Under the pieces are notes generated by a model. The model did no database searches and was not told the origin of the DNA. It saw only the letters and a list, made by a program, of their open reading frames with translations. Below, piece by piece: positions 44,205-53,594 of a DNA stretch of 64,000 nt. The position numbers and the translations under genes were made by a program. Every line of letters starts with the position of its first letter. The first letter of the stretch is position 1. The stretch is from [Bacteroides] pectinophilus (GTDB taxonomy: Bacteria; Bacillota; Clostridia; Lachnospirales; Lachnospiraceae), in assembly GCA_025146925.1 (NCBI GenBank), contig CP102260.1, forward strand, positions 2,469,389 through 2,533,388, read 5' to 3'.

Positions 44205-45299
44205 TTATAATCTGTTAATCTCAGAATATGCCATTATAAATGGTCCAACGCCCTTATGGTCATCATATACAACCGGTTCACTGAAATAGTACTTCAGGCT
44301 GCCGTCACGCTTTTCCTTGCCTCCAAGACCAGCTACTGAGCATATGCCGCCAAGCTTAAGCTCTCCGTCAACTTCCTCAAGTTTATTATCAGCAAGTGCT
44401 TCAAATATACTGATTGCATTATCCTCATACTTCTCCGCAAGAACCGCCTTCATTCTGCATGCCTTAAGCATTGCATATGCTATCATTGCAGAGCCTGATG
44501 TCTCAAGATAATTCTCCTTGACATCGGCACGGTCTATTACCTGATAGAACAGGTGCGTCTTCTCATCCTGATACTTCAGTACTCCCTTGAGTGCCTCCTT
44601 GAAAAGGCTCTTAAGGTCGTCATAATACTCATATACGCTCTGGTCGATTGCATCAAGGCATTCTATAAGTGCAAGCAGATACCAGCCCATTGAACGGAGC
44701 CAGAAGTTCTGTGACAGCCCTGTAGTCTTATCAGCCCAATACATCTGTCTGCTCTCATCATATGCATGATAATAAAGCTGCTTCTCATCATTGAACATAT
44801 TCCTGCGCACAAGCTTAAACTGCTTAATTATATCGCTGTAGTGCTCCTTGCCGCCGAATCTGCTCTCATACATCATATAGAAGACCTGTCCCATATACAA
44901 TCCGTCAAGCCATACCTGATTAGGATAAATGTTCTTGTGCCAGAAGTTTCCTTCCTGTGTTCTCGGCTGCTTACGGAGCTGATCCATAATATGCTCTATT
45001 GCATTGCGGTACTTCTCTTCTCCTGTCTCATCATATGCAAAGAAAAGAACCGTTCCGGTGCTTACGTTGTCGATATTGTAGTCTTCAGCGTTATAATAAT
45101 TAATTGTTCCGTCTTCATTTATATATTTTTTAAGGTACTCAAGTATAAATGTCTTATATTTCTCCTCACCTGTTACCTGATACATCATCTGTGCACCCTT
45201 AAGCACACATCCGTCCTCATAATTCCACTTATCAACCTTGGCACTCTTAAAATTCTTCAGATACCCGTCAATAAACTTCTCTACCTTCTGATTCTTCAC
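44205..45299 (-). CDS. GH105 unsaturated rhamnogalacturonyl/uronyl hydrolase
   Basis: A 364-residue alpha/alpha-barrel enzyme that removes the unsaturated sugar left by pectate or rhamnogalacturonan lyases, giving free 5-keto-4-deoxyuronate precursors. The catalytic Asp region is VWLDGLYMGQVFYMMYESR; WYLLALIECLDAI and GSAMIAYAML match barrel helices of YteR/YesR-like enzymes. No signal peptide, so cytosolic. It starts at a GTG behind AGGAGGTAATCTGAA. It acts with GH28 and the ankyrin-GH43 protein of the same operon. Confidence 0.9.
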   Translation of the reverse strand: MKNQKVEKFIDGYLKNFKSAKVDKWNYEDGCVLKGAQMMYQVTGEEKYKTFILEYLKKYINEDGTINYYNAEDYNIDNVSTGTVLFFAYDETGEEKYRNAIEHIMDQLRKQPRTQEGNFWHKNIYPNQVWLDGLYMGQVFYMMYESRFGGKEHYSDIIKQFKLVRRNMFNDEKQLYYHAYDESRQMYWADKTTGLSQNFWLRSMGWYLLALIECLDAIDQSVYEYYDDLKSLFKEALKGVLKYQDEKTHLFYQVIDRADVKENYLETSGSAMIAYAMLKACRMKAVLAEKYEDNAISIFEALADNKLEEVDGELKLGGICSVAGLGGKEKRDGSLKYYFSEPVVYDDHKGVGPFIMAYSEINRL

Positions 45300-45349
45300 T
45301 TCAGATTACCTCCTGCATTTTATTAATCTGCCTGTTATTAACCTGTCTG

Positions 45350-47290
45350 TTATCTGCTCTTATATTCAAAATAATCAAACTCGGCCACATGCGTATATTC
45401 CCCGCCGGCATATGCATACATGCCAACCATGGCCCCCGTGAACCTCTTGCCCTTGTTAAGGCCCTCATCACACAGATAATACACATTATCAAGTGTCACA
45501 AAATGTGTATAATTTTCACCATCATAGCTGTAATAAAAGCTTCTCTTAAGATAATTAGTCACTATCTTAAGCCATATGAATCTCTGCTTTGTATCAACTG
45601 CAACTCCTTCACAGGCAATATTATCCTCATCTATGTGCTGGATAACATTAATCTTCATTACATATGACGGTGCCTTGTCATCATCCCTCACAGCTGCTTC
45701 CATGAACAGTCCAAACTTAAGAAATGTATTCTCGTCATAATAGCATGTAAGGCCCGCATTCTGTCCCATAGCCATGGGATTAATCTTCATCTTGCATTCT
45801 GCATCAAATTTAAAATGCTGTTGTCTTCTCAGGACAACATTACGTGCTTTCATGCTGCTAAGATCTGCAACACTTCCGTGTATCTTAAGAAATCCTGCCT
45901 TAAGCTCTATTCCATCAAGCTCAGGAGCTCGCGGGAACATCCACTGTGTATCAAGATACGGCTCTGAGAAATCATCCTTAAGCAGCTCATCATATACACA
46001 TTCCTGAAGACCCGGCTTAATCTGTAATACACTCGGTCCTTTAAGGCCATTTACTATCGGCCATCCGTCTTGTGTCCACTCAATCGGATCGAGCGCTGTC
46101 TCTCTTCCGAGTATACTGTATCCACCGCCTACCATTCTTCCGCACAGATACACCATATACCAGTCACCGTTCTGAGTCTGTACCGGCTTACCATGTCCGC
46201 AGCGCTGTATCGCTGCTCCCTCGTCATTCTGTCTCATTATCGGATTATACGGGCAGCTCTCGTAATTACCCATAAGTGTCCTGGAACGTGCCACGGTTAT
46301 CCTGTGTCCCGGGCCTGTTCCGCCTTCAGCCTGAAACAGATAATAATATCCGTCCTTCTTAAGCAGGTGTGGTCCCTCCGGTGCCCTTTTATTGCTTCCG
46401 TAATAAAGCATCTGCGCCTCAGATATCTTCTTAGTCGCATCCTTACTCAGTTCAAATATTCTTGCACCTCTGTTAAGAAGCATATATCTTCTGCCGTCAT
46501 CATCATTAAATATTGATGGATCTATTCCATCCTCATCTATGATTGCAGGCTTGCTGTACGGTCCTTCCGGCTTATCACTGGACACCACGATCTGCTTCCT
46601 GTACACAGTACCTGTGTCATTAAGCCTGTATGTAGCCGTAATATAGAATCTACCTTCATAGTAAGATATATCCGGAGCCCAGTAGCCTCTGCCTCCTTCA
46701 AGTTCATCAAGCATTGCCCACTGCGTATTGGTTATTGCATGTCCTATTATCTCCCAGTGAATAAGATCCTTTGAATGTGAGACCGGTATACATGGGAAAT
46801 ATATAAATGACGAATTCACCATATAATAATCATCGCCGACTCTGACTATAGAAGGGTCTGGATAGAACCCCGTTCTTATCGGATTACGGTACATCTGCGT
46901 AATTGGCGCCCCGGTTACCTCTTCGTAATACGCTTCGATATCCATAAATTTGTTATCGTGTGCAATATCATAAGGTGTCACAAGGTTAAAGTCACCACTA
47001 ACCGGAGACATCCCAACCTTCTCGACGAGATACTTCACGCACTTAAGGCTCCCGGACATTGTTGCATAATGAAGTATATTGCGGTGATCCCTGTCCACCA
47101 TATTCATGTTGGCAAGCGAATATTCCACAATATATCTCAAAATCTGCTCGTTACCGCTCTTTGCTGCAAGGAATGCCATAGCAACGCCGTGTTCATCTTC
47201 CCTGTTTATCTCTTTGGGATTCTCCTGTAATATTCTCTTAATCTGTGAAAGATTCTCGAGATATATCGCATTTTCCAGTTGATTAATCAA
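45350..47290 (-). CDS. ankyrin-repeat and GH43 fusion protein
   Basis: A 646-residue protein with two parts. Residues 1-130 contain three or four ankyrin repeats (for example GVAMAFLAAKSGNEQILRYI and RNILHYATMSGSLKCVKYLV). Residues 140-450 form a GH43 five-bladed propeller with its catalytic residues in GFYPDPSIVR, DGIDPSIFND and APEGPHLLKKDG. A C-terminal beta-sandwich domain (about 450-646) follows, as in beta-xylosidase-type GH43. It starts at a TTG behind AGGAGGAGAATAA. It likely trims arabinose, xylose or galactose side chains from imported pectin fragments. The ankyrin fusion is unusual for a cytosolic hydrolase. Confidence 0.85.
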   Translation of the reverse strand: MINQLENAIYLENLSQIKRILQENPKEINREDEHGVAMAFLAAKSGNEQILRYIVEYSLANMNMVDRDHRNILHYATMSGSLKCVKYLVEKVGMSPVSGDFNLVTPYDIAHDNKFMDIEAYYEEVTGAPITQMYRNPIRTGFYPDPSIVRVGDDYYMVNSSFIYFPCIPVSHSKDLIHWEIIGHAITNTQWAMLDELEGGRGYWAPDISYYEGRFYITATYRLNDTGTVYRKQIVVSSDKPEGPYSKPAIIDEDGIDPSIFNDDDGRRYMLLNRGARIFELSKDATKKISEAQMLYYGSNKRAPEGPHLLKKDGYYYLFQAEGGTGPGHRITVARSRTLMGNYESCPYNPIMRQNDEGAAIQRCGHGKPVQTQNGDWYMVYLCGRMVGGGYSILGRETALDPIEWTQDGWPIVNGLKGPSVLQIKPGLQECVYDELLKDDFSEPYLDTQWMFPRAPELDGIELKAGFLKIHGSVADLSSMKARNVVLRRQQHFKFDAECKMKINPMAMGQNAGLTCYYDENTFLKFGLFMEAAVRDDDKAPSYVMKINVIQHIDEDNIACEGVAVDTKQRFIWLKIVTNYLKRSFYYSYDGENYTHFVTLDNVYYLCDEGLNKGKRFTGAMVGMYAYAGGEYTHVAEFDYFEYKSR

Positions 47291-47331
47291 TTATTCTCCT
47301 CCTATTAATCATCAACATTAATCTAGCAATA

Positions 47332-48057
47332 TTAATCTATCAACATTGCAGGGTCCTCATAATCGCTGTCCGGATCAATAAATAAATCCGCATATACTCC
47401 GCCAAGCTTCTTCATATCTTCTGCAATAAGCTGTGAGAATCTGTAAGCGCCTTCGTACTGAAGATGCGTGTCATCCTCCTTCCCATCAGGGAAATGCGGA
47501 TATATACCAGGTTCAACATGCATAAACCACTTTCTTGTTGCCTTCTCGCCAAACTGTTCTATAAGTGCTTTGCTTGATGTACACAGATCAATAACCGGTA
47601 CATTCTCACGCTTGCCAAGTTCTATCATCGCCTCAGGGTAATCCAGATGCGTACCCTCAACAAGCGTCCTTCCGTCCTCATTGAACTTTCTTCTGTATAA
47701 CGGAGTTATAAGCACCGGATGCGCACCATGCTTTCTTGCTACATCTATAAACTTGAGAAGATTCTCCTGATATGAACCAAAGCTCTCAGTATATCTGGAT
47801 GGATCCTGCTTCTTCTCGTCATTATGTCCAAACTGTATAAAAAGGAAATCACCCTCACCTATTCTTTTGTCTATTGCATCAAGGCGTCCCTCAGCTATAA
47901 AGCTCCTGGTACTTCTGCCATTCTGCGCATAATTTTCAATACGTATGCTCTGCTTTATAAAAAGTGCGAATGCCTGACCGATTCCTGTCTGTGGAAAACT
48001 CGTATAATTATTCTGCTTTACAGTGGAATCCCCTGCCCAAAAAATCTTTGTATCCAT
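47332..48057 (-). CDS. rhamnogalacturonan acetylesterase (CE12/SGNH type)
   Basis: A 241-residue SGNH/GDSL esterase removing acetyl groups from rhamnogalacturonan. Catalytic Ser lies in FWAGDSTVKQNNY, the oxyanion Gly/Asn in FIQFGHNDEKKQD, and the Asp/His pair in EDDTHLQYEGAY. I start at 48057 with GGAG about ten bases upstream. No signal peptide, so deacetylation is inside the cell. It is the first gene of the hydrolase operon. The interval upstream (48058-48200) is AT-rich; I see no convincing promoter there, so read-through from the importer operon cannot be excluded. Confidence 0.85.
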   Translation of the reverse strand: MDTKIFWAGDSTVKQNNYTSFPQTGIGQAFALFIKQSIRIENYAQNGRSTRSFIAEGRLDAIDKRIGEGDFLFIQFGHNDEKKQDPSRYTESFGSYQENLLKFIDVARKHGAHPVLITPLYRRKFNEDGRTLVEGTHLDYPEAMIELGKRENVPVIDLCTSSKALIEQFGEKATRKWFMHVEPGIYPHFPDGKEDDTHLQYEGAYRFSQLIAEDMKKLGGVYADLFIDPDSDYEDPAMLID

Positions 48058-48200
48058 ATCACTCAATCTCCATTCTGACATATTTCTTAATATATACCTG
48101 TCCAATATGTTTACTTAATGAATCCATTTTACTACACTTTTTCACCAATTACCACATTTAAGCAACATATATAATGCCATTTTACAGAAAGTTTGTGTCA

Positions 48201-48259
48201 AAAAAGGCTTTACCCAATGACATGTCATGCAAATGACACATCAGCAGGCAAAGCCTTTA
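48201..48259 (-). terminator. terminator of the sugar importer operon
   Basis: On the minus strand AAAGGCTTT ... AAAGCCTTTTTT closes a large stem with an inner dyad (GTGTCAT/ATGACA). It follows the second permease gene. Confidence 0.85.
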
Positions 48260-48289
48260 TAATTCATATTATATTGTAGATACTATAGA

Positions 48290-49147
48290 TTACTCCTTAA
48301 CAGCACCTACGTTAACGCCCTGTACGAAGTAGTCCTGAAGGAATGGGTACATAATCATGAACGGAAGAATAGCAACGATAGTAGCTGCATTCTTAACTGT
48401 GTTAGGATCTACACCACCAACATCAGGCATATCGTTATCCATAACCAAGCTACGAAGCTTAATCTGGAAGTTGAACAGTGAGTTATCATTAATATAAATC
48501 TTGAAGTTTGTATAATCGTTCCAGAATGTTACCATGAACATCAGACCGATTGAGGCAATAGCTGCCTTTGAAAGAGGAAGTACAATCTTGAAGAAGATGC
48601 CCATTGGAGAACATCCGTCAATCTGTGCTGCCTCGAACAAACTTCCCGGAATACCCTCGAAGAAGTTTCTCATAAGTACGAGGTTATATACATTGATAGC
48701 CAGTGGGAAGATAACGGCACCAAGTGTATTGAGGAGGTGCAGGTTCTTCATAACGAGGTATGTAGGAATCATACCACCATTGAATATCATTGTGAACAGT
48801 AACATATTAGCGAAGAAGTTACGTCCAGGCATCTCGTACTGAATAAGTACATAAGCACCAAGTGTTGCCAGTGTAAGACCAAGTAATGAACCTACTGCTG
48901 TAACGAATACAGAAATAAGGAATGGCTTGTAAAGCACGGCATTAGTAATAACTTCCTTATAGCCATTGATAGAGAATACCTGTGGCCAAAATAACATACC
49001 ATAACCAGCGCGGGCATCGAAAGAGTCAACGATAACCTTCCACATAGGAACAAGTATGATTAAAGAAATAAGTATAAAGATAATTGCATTAACAATTGGG
49101 AATACTTTTACTTTCTTCTTTTTCTTCTTAACTACGATTTCACTCAT
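48290..49147 (-). CDS. sugar ABC transporter permease (MalG/LplC type)
   Basis: A 285-residue inner-membrane permease with six transmembrane helices. The EAA loop is in FEAAQIDGCSPMGIFFKIVL, which contacts the ATPase. It pairs with the permease at 49162. It has ribosome binding site AAGGAGGGTGTGAAG and follows the upstream permease by 14 bases. No ATPase gene is present, so a shared MsmK-type ATPase elsewhere on the chromosome must energise the importer, as is common in Firmicutes. Confidence 0.9.
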   Translation of the reverse strand: MSEIVVKKKKKKVKVFPIVNAIIFILISLIILVPMWKVIVDSFDARAGYGMLFWPQVFSINGYKEVITNAVLYKPFLISVFVTAVGSLLGLTLATLGAYVLIQYEMPGRNFFANMLLFTMIFNGGMIPTYLVMKNLHLLNTLGAVIFPLAINVYNLVLMRNFFEGIPGSLFEAAQIDGCSPMGIFFKIVLPLSKAAIASIGLMFMVTFWNDYTNFKIYINDNSLFNFQIKLRSLVMDNDMPDVGGVDPNTVKNAATIVAILPFMIMYPFLQDYFVQGVNVGAVKE

Positions 49148-49161
49148 TCTTCACACCCTCC

Positions 49162-50655
49162 TTACACAATACCGCGTCCGCGGACCTTCTTACTTGCATA
49201 GTTACAGATGATAACGAGAACACCACTGACAACAGAACGGAAGAGACCAACGGCTGTTGTATAACCGTAATCAGGACGTCCACCACCGAATGTCTTGTAG
49301 TATACGAATGTCTGTAATACGTTAGATACATCATATACAGCATCGTTCATAAGTACGAATACTGACTCGAACAGGTTCATAACCTTAGCAAGGTTAAGAA
49401 TGAATACTGTAATAATTGTGTTAGTAAGTGCTGGCAGTGTTATATATCTCATCTTGTTGAAACGGTTAGCACCATCAATCTCAGCTGCTTCGTAAAGCTC
49501 AGGGCTGATACCTGACAGTGTAGCAAGGAAGAGGATTGTTCCCCAACCTGTATCCTTCCATACATTGATTACGAAATATGAGCCAACCCAGTATCTCGGA
49601 TCTCCAAGGAAGAAGATACCATTGGATGGGTTACCACCAAACATACCAAATACTTCTGCAAGGAATGTGTTAACCATACCTGATGAACTTGGAGCAAGGA
49701 TAAGACGGAACAGAGAAGCTGTAACAACCCATGACATAAAGTGAGGGAGATAGATAATTGTCTGTACTGTCTTCTTAAATATAATGTTAGAAATCTCATG
49801 GAGCAGCAGAGAAATGATAACAGCTGCACCTGTGTTAAGGATGAGCTTTATAACACTCAGGTAAAGAGTATTCTTAAATGCTGTCCAGAAATAAATATCC
49901 GCTGTAGCCATCTCATGGAAATGAGTAATACCTATGTAATACGGATTAGTGATTTTATAACTTGTAAATGCGTAACGCAGACCAAGCATTGGCCAGTAGT
50001 TGAATAACAATACAAAGATCAGTGCCGGCAGGAACATAACATAGAACCATCTGTAGTAGTATACCATTGACCATACACTCTTGTTGATGGAGTTCGTCAT
50101 GTACTTTGCGTCAACATTAATTTCCTTCTTAAAATACTTCAATAAATCGAAGAATACACCTATAATTGCGACTATCAGACCGATAATTACAACGAATGTA
50201 CCCATACCAATACCGTTCTCTCCATTAGAAAGGAGATCACTAAGCATAACATTGTTATATTTGTTAATAACTGTACCGCCCTTGCCCTGCTGTCTTCCGG
50301 CATATTCAAGGAATGGTGATACGAAAAATGCTACTGCAAAAATTACGCCTGCAATTGCAGTTGTAATAATTGAAAGTTTTTCTTTCTTTGCTACGCAAAG
50401 AAGAATTGTTGCTACTAAAGCAATCATATACAGATACCAGAATACAGGCATCTGGATATTCATAAAGCTGTAGGCTTTTTCAACATCTCCAGTATTCTGA
50501 ACAAAAGGCAGTAGCCCACCTATAAACGCAATTACAGCACCGGCTATAGCAATTACCTTAAGATTCTGAGGTCCCTTATCGCTGACCTTGGCGCCGCACT
50601 TTGGGCACACTTTAGCATGTTTAGGTAACTCTGTATTACAAGACTTACATTGCAT
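49162..50655 (-). CDS. sugar ABC transporter permease with N-terminal zinc ribbon and extra membrane domain
   Basis: A 497-residue protein, longer than the usual ~300 residues for LplB-type permeases. Residues 1-30 form a zinc ribbon (MQCKSCNTELPKHAKVCPKC). Residues 35-185 have about four additional transmembrane helices. The conserved permease follows (about 200-497), with the EAA-type loop ELYEAAEIDGANRFNKMRYI. I start at 50655 with AGGAAGG about seven bases upstream. It should form the channel with the 48290 permease. The added N-terminal part is odd and may be regulatory. Confidence 0.87.
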   Translation of the reverse strand: MQCKSCNTELPKHAKVCPKCGAKVSDKGPQNLKVIAIAGAVIAFIGGLLPFVQNTGDVEKAYSFMNIQMPVFWYLYMIALVATILLCVAKKEKLSIITTAIAGVIFAVAFFVSPFLEYAGRQQGKGGTVINKYNNVMLSDLLSNGENGIGMGTFVVIIGLIVAIIGVFFDLLKYFKKEINVDAKYMTNSINKSVWSMVYYYRWFYVMFLPALIFVLLFNYWPMLGLRYAFTSYKITNPYYIGITHFHEMATADIYFWTAFKNTLYLSVIKLILNTGAAVIISLLLHEISNIIFKKTVQTIIYLPHFMSWVVTASLFRLILAPSSSGMVNTFLAEVFGMFGGNPSNGIFFLGDPRYWVGSYFVINVWKDTGWGTILFLATLSGISPELYEAAEIDGANRFNKMRYITLPALTNTIITVFILNLAKVMNLFESVFVLMNDAVYDVSNVLQTFVYYKTFGGGRPDYGYTTAVGLFRSVVSGVLVIICNYASKKVRGRGIV

Positions 50656-50733
50656 CTTTTTACCTTCCTTCTTTCCTAAAAAATTTCGTAATTCATTCAA
50701 GCCTACTTAAGAAAAGCTGCTTTAGACAGAATC

Positions 50734-50763
50734 TGCTTTCAGGTGGCTGCCCACCTGAAAGCA
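50734..50763. other. stable stem-loop between binding-protein and permease genes
   Basis: TGCTTTCAGGTGG and CCACCTGAAAGCA are perfectly complementary (13 bp) across a 4-base loop. No T-tract follows on the minus strand. It may be a processing or stabilising element that raises the level of the binding protein relative to the permeases. Confidence 0.8.
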
Positions 50764-50794
50764 AACCTATCATGAAAAAACTAATTAAAACTAA

Positions 50795-52375
50795 TTACTT
50801 ATTAAGTGACTTAAGAACTTCGTCAACCTTGTTGCCGACCTTGCTCTGGTATTCCTTGATACCATCAGCAGCTGACATCTCACCGTTAGCAACCTTACTT
50901 ACGATGATGTTTCTCTGCTTGTTGATATCAGAGATGTTATCAGCCATCTCTTCTGTGTAAGGAACAGCTACAGCAACTGTTGAATTGTTAGCGAAGAATT
51001 CACCATTTGTCTTAGCTACATCTGTGAGAGCCTTAGCACCTGGATCTGTTCCGTTCTTGAATGTTGCAAGAGCGAGGATTGGATCGATATGGTTCTTCTT
51101 CATAAGACCTGTAGGCTTCTCAGGTGATGGAAGCATATGGAACTCGCCTTCCTTGTACTCTGTTGGCTTATCTTCCTTACCCTTAACTGTTACTGACTCT
51201 TCCTTTGTATCCCAGTGAGTACCCTTAGCGCCATACTCCCAAGCTGTCTGAACGTCGCCGCCATCAAGCATTGTGTCGATGAAGTACTTGAAGATTCCTT
51301 CTGGATTCTCAGCGTGAGTTGTAATACACCAAGCTGGTGCAATACGCTCTACATATGTACCAAGTTCCTTGATAGGATTGATAGCGATAAGCTCGCTGTC
51401 AAGACCCTTAGCTTCAAGCTGTGTCTTAAGTGTGTCAGCCCATGTACCAGCCCAGTATGTGAATACACCTGAGTTATCTGCATAGAACTTATCACGAGCG
51501 TTAGCTGTTGAGTTGTTAACTGATTCCTTATCAATTACGCCATCCTTAACAGCTGTCTGGATTCTTGTAAGAGCATCCTGCATCTCCTTCTGAGCGAATC
51601 CATCAACGTACTTACCATCAGCTGCCTTATAGAATGAGTACTGAGCCTTCTGATAGAACTCTGGAAGGTAGTTTGTATAAGGAGCCTCTGATCCGATGTA
51701 ACCGGCTGAAGAAATAACTACGCTGTTCTTAGCCTGCTGCATATCCTTAAGAATCTTATAGTACTCGTCGAATGTAAGAGTCTTACCCTGGATATCTGAT
51801 ACCTGATGACCAGCAGCTTCAAGCCATGTCTTCTTAACATATGTACAGCATCCGTTACCACGATATGGTGAGAATCCGTACATTCTCTTCTGTCCGTCAA
51901 GACCTGCAACCTGAAGAGCGTTAAGTACGTTATCAGCTGTCTTGATAAGTCTGCCTGAGTTCTTTGTCTCAGAAGCATTCCAAGCATCTGTCATATCCCA
52001 AAGGTAACCTGATGATGCATACAGAGCATAGTAATCAGCTGAAAGCAGAACTACGTCTGGCATAGAATCTGTTGCGTTGAATGCATTACCTACTGCATCA
52101 TAGTATCCTGAGTGATCTGGACGAATCCACTTAATATCGATTGTTCCGTCACCAAGAAGTGTCTTAAGGTATGCATAGAACTCCTTACCACCGTTTGTCT
52201 CAGCTACGACTGTGTTATCAACCATAACTGTGAATGACTTAGGCTGTGTTACTTCCTTAGCAGCTACTGATCCGTTAGCAGGACCCTCTGTTGTCTTGTT
52301 GCCACATGCTGCAAGGCTCATTACTGATGTAAGTGTTAAACCTACAGCAGCCAGTTTCTTAACTGTCTTCTTCAT
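50795..52375 (-). CDS. extracellular sugar-binding lipoprotein of the ABC importer
   Basis: A 526-residue solute-binding protein (LplA/YtcQ-like). It has a lipoprotein signal (MKKTVKKLAAVGLTLTSVMS, lipobox LAAC with Cys24) and a long two-lobed binding region. The start at 52375 has AAAGGAGGG upstream. It likely captures pectin- or rhamnogalacturonan-derived oligosaccharides, judged from the hydrolases downstream. It is the first gene of the importer operon. A promoter and an 18-bp palindrome lie in its leader. Confidence 0.9.
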   Translation of the reverse strand: MKKTVKKLAAVGLTLTSVMSLAACGNKTTEGPANGSVAAKEVTQPKSFTVMVDNTVVAETNGGKEFYAYLKTLLGDGTIDIKWIRPDHSGYYDAVGNAFNATDSMPDVVLLSADYYALYASSGYLWDMTDAWNASETKNSGRLIKTADNVLNALQVAGLDGQKRMYGFSPYRGNGCCTYVKKTWLEAAGHQVSDIQGKTLTFDEYYKILKDMQQAKNSVVISSAGYIGSEAPYTNYLPEFYQKAQYSFYKAADGKYVDGFAQKEMQDALTRIQTAVKDGVIDKESVNNSTANARDKFYADNSGVFTYWAGTWADTLKTQLEAKGLDSELIAINPIKELGTYVERIAPAWCITTHAENPEGIFKYFIDTMLDGGDVQTAWEYGAKGTHWDTKEESVTVKGKEDKPTEYKEGEFHMLPSPEKPTGLMKKNHIDPILALATFKNGTDPGAKALTDVAKTNGEFFANNSTVAVAVPYTEEMADNISDINKQRNIIVSKVANGEMSAADGIKEYQSKVGNKVDEVLKSLNK

Positions 52376-52401
52376 AAAAATGAAACCCTCCTTTTTGGTT
52401 T

Positions 52402-52419
52402 TGAAGCCGTACGGCTTCA
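52402..52419. promoter_or_regulatory. 18-bp perfect palindrome in the binding-protein leader
   Basis: TGAAGCCGTACGGCTTCA lies about 35 bases after the -10 box and 27 bases before the ATG. It may be a repressor operator, or as RNA a hairpin just upstream of the ribosome binding site. Confidence 0.75.
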
Positions 52420-52453
52420 TCCCCGACATTAGATTAATTTAATCGGTAGATAC

Positions 52454-52482
52454 ATAATAACATTTTTGTGTAATTTTAACAA
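52454..52482 (-). promoter_or_regulatory. promoter of the sugar importer operon
   Basis: TTGTTA (52482-52477), 17 bases, TATTAT (52459-52454) on the minus strand. The gene-free stretch 52483-52793 upstream is AT-rich; I see no other clear signal in it apart from an upstream sequence rich in TTTAT runs. Confidence 0.7.
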
Positions 52483-52793
52483 GACCATTTTTAACAATTT
52501 GGGTATTTTTTTTGAACAAACTGTTAAGTATTTGTGATAAATGCCTATTTATGGGCATTTGCCGTACTTATAAAAAATATATAAACTTCATGTTTATTTC
52601 ACATAAATGTGTTTTCTGCATTTATGATGTCACGTATGCCAACGCACATCATATAGTAAAAATGTCTAATTATATCTTATCCGTATGCGCTTTAATTGTT
52701 GCATTTTAACATTCCGCATGACAAGTATCAGCAAAATGAGCCAATTTGTAATATTGCTTTATGATTTTTCACCAATCACATTACACACCGGCA

Positions 52794-53447
52794 TTACATA
52801 TGTAAAATCTCACCGGCATCTGCGTCCCTGTATATAAGCACGCCATCCTCCACATTCAGCTCTGCCTGTCCCGATGTATTGTCCGTAACCTGTGCAATGA
52901 ACTCAGCTGCAGTATCCGGCACTGCCATTACACTTGCCGTTATTCTGTCAGTATAGCTGACTTCTTCAAGTTCAAGTCCAAGCTGTGTGGATATATGCTG
53001 TATCTTAGCAAGATTGCTGTAATCAAATGTGAGACTTATCTTTGAACCCGTCAGCTGTTCCTTTATCCCCGCATCTGACAAACCTTCTATTGCTGCTGAT
53101 GTATATGCGCGCACAAGCCCGCCTGTTCCAAGAAGGACACCTCCAAAATACCTTGTAACTATTATAAGACAGTTATGCAGCTGCCTTCCGTGAATAACCT
53201 CCAATATCGGCTTACCTGCTGTTCCTGAAGGTTCTCCGTCGTCGCTGCATCTCTGCACCTCATCATGTGCGCCAATCACCATAGCATAACAGTTATGACG
53301 TGCATCCCAATATTTTTTGCGAGCCTTCTCTATATATAATGAAGCTTCTTCCTCGCTTTTAACAGGATAGACATTTGCTATAAATCTTGATTTTTTTTCA
53401 ACTATCTCTCCACTGCCCGCTCTGCTTATTATGTAAAAATGTTTCAT
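52794..53447 (-). CDS. yigZ: YigZ/IMPACT family protein
   Basis: A 217-residue protein with the UPF0029 N-terminal domain (about 10-115), seen in KKYWDARHNCYAMVIGAHDE and DDGEPSGTAGKPILEVI, and a C-terminal ferredoxin-like domain. The family is conserved and may bind nucleic acid or affect translation, but its role is unclear. I start at 53447 (MKHFYIISRAG) with GGATGGGA upstream. A promoter (TTCACA-N16-TATAAA, 53515-53488) lies ahead of it. It is divergent from the penicillin-binding protein gene. Confidence 0.9.
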   Translation of the reverse strand: MKHFYIISRAGSGEIVEKKSRFIANVYPVKSEEEASLYIEKARKKYWDARHNCYAMVIGAHDEVQRCSDDGEPSGTAGKPILEVIHGRQLHNCLIIVTRYFGGVLLGTGGLVRAYTSAAIEGLSDAGIKEQLTGSKISLTFDYSNLAKIQHISTQLGLELEEVSYTDRITASVMAVPDTAAEFIAQVTDNTSGQAELNVEDGVLIYRDADAGEILHM

Positions 53448-53487
53448 GATGTCCCATCCTTTAATCAAAATCCTCGTAAGCACTGCA

Positions 53488-53558
53488 TTTATACAGCATA
53501 GCATACATTTGTGAATAAGTCATTTATATTTGTCAAAAATGAATGTGTGTGATATACT
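53488..53558. promoter_or_regulatory. divergent promoter pair for yigZ and the penicillin-binding protein gene
   Basis: Plus strand: TTGTCA (53530-53535), 17 bases, TATACT (53553-53558) toward the pbp gene. Minus strand: TTCACA (53515-53510), 16 bases, TATAAA (53493-53488) toward yigZ. The two promoters do not overlap. Confidence 0.75.
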
Positions 53559-53594
53559 CACATCGTATATTATATTTTAAGGACAGGTGTTTTT

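Noticed and set aside
48058-48200. A promoter for the hydrolase operon
   Set aside because: TTGACA is present but no -10 box at 16-18 bases follows; other box pairs are too weak to report.
52512-52709. A 65-codon plus-strand frame in the interval upstream of the importer
   Set aside because: Composition is AT-driven, without ribosome binding site or promoter; left as noncoding.
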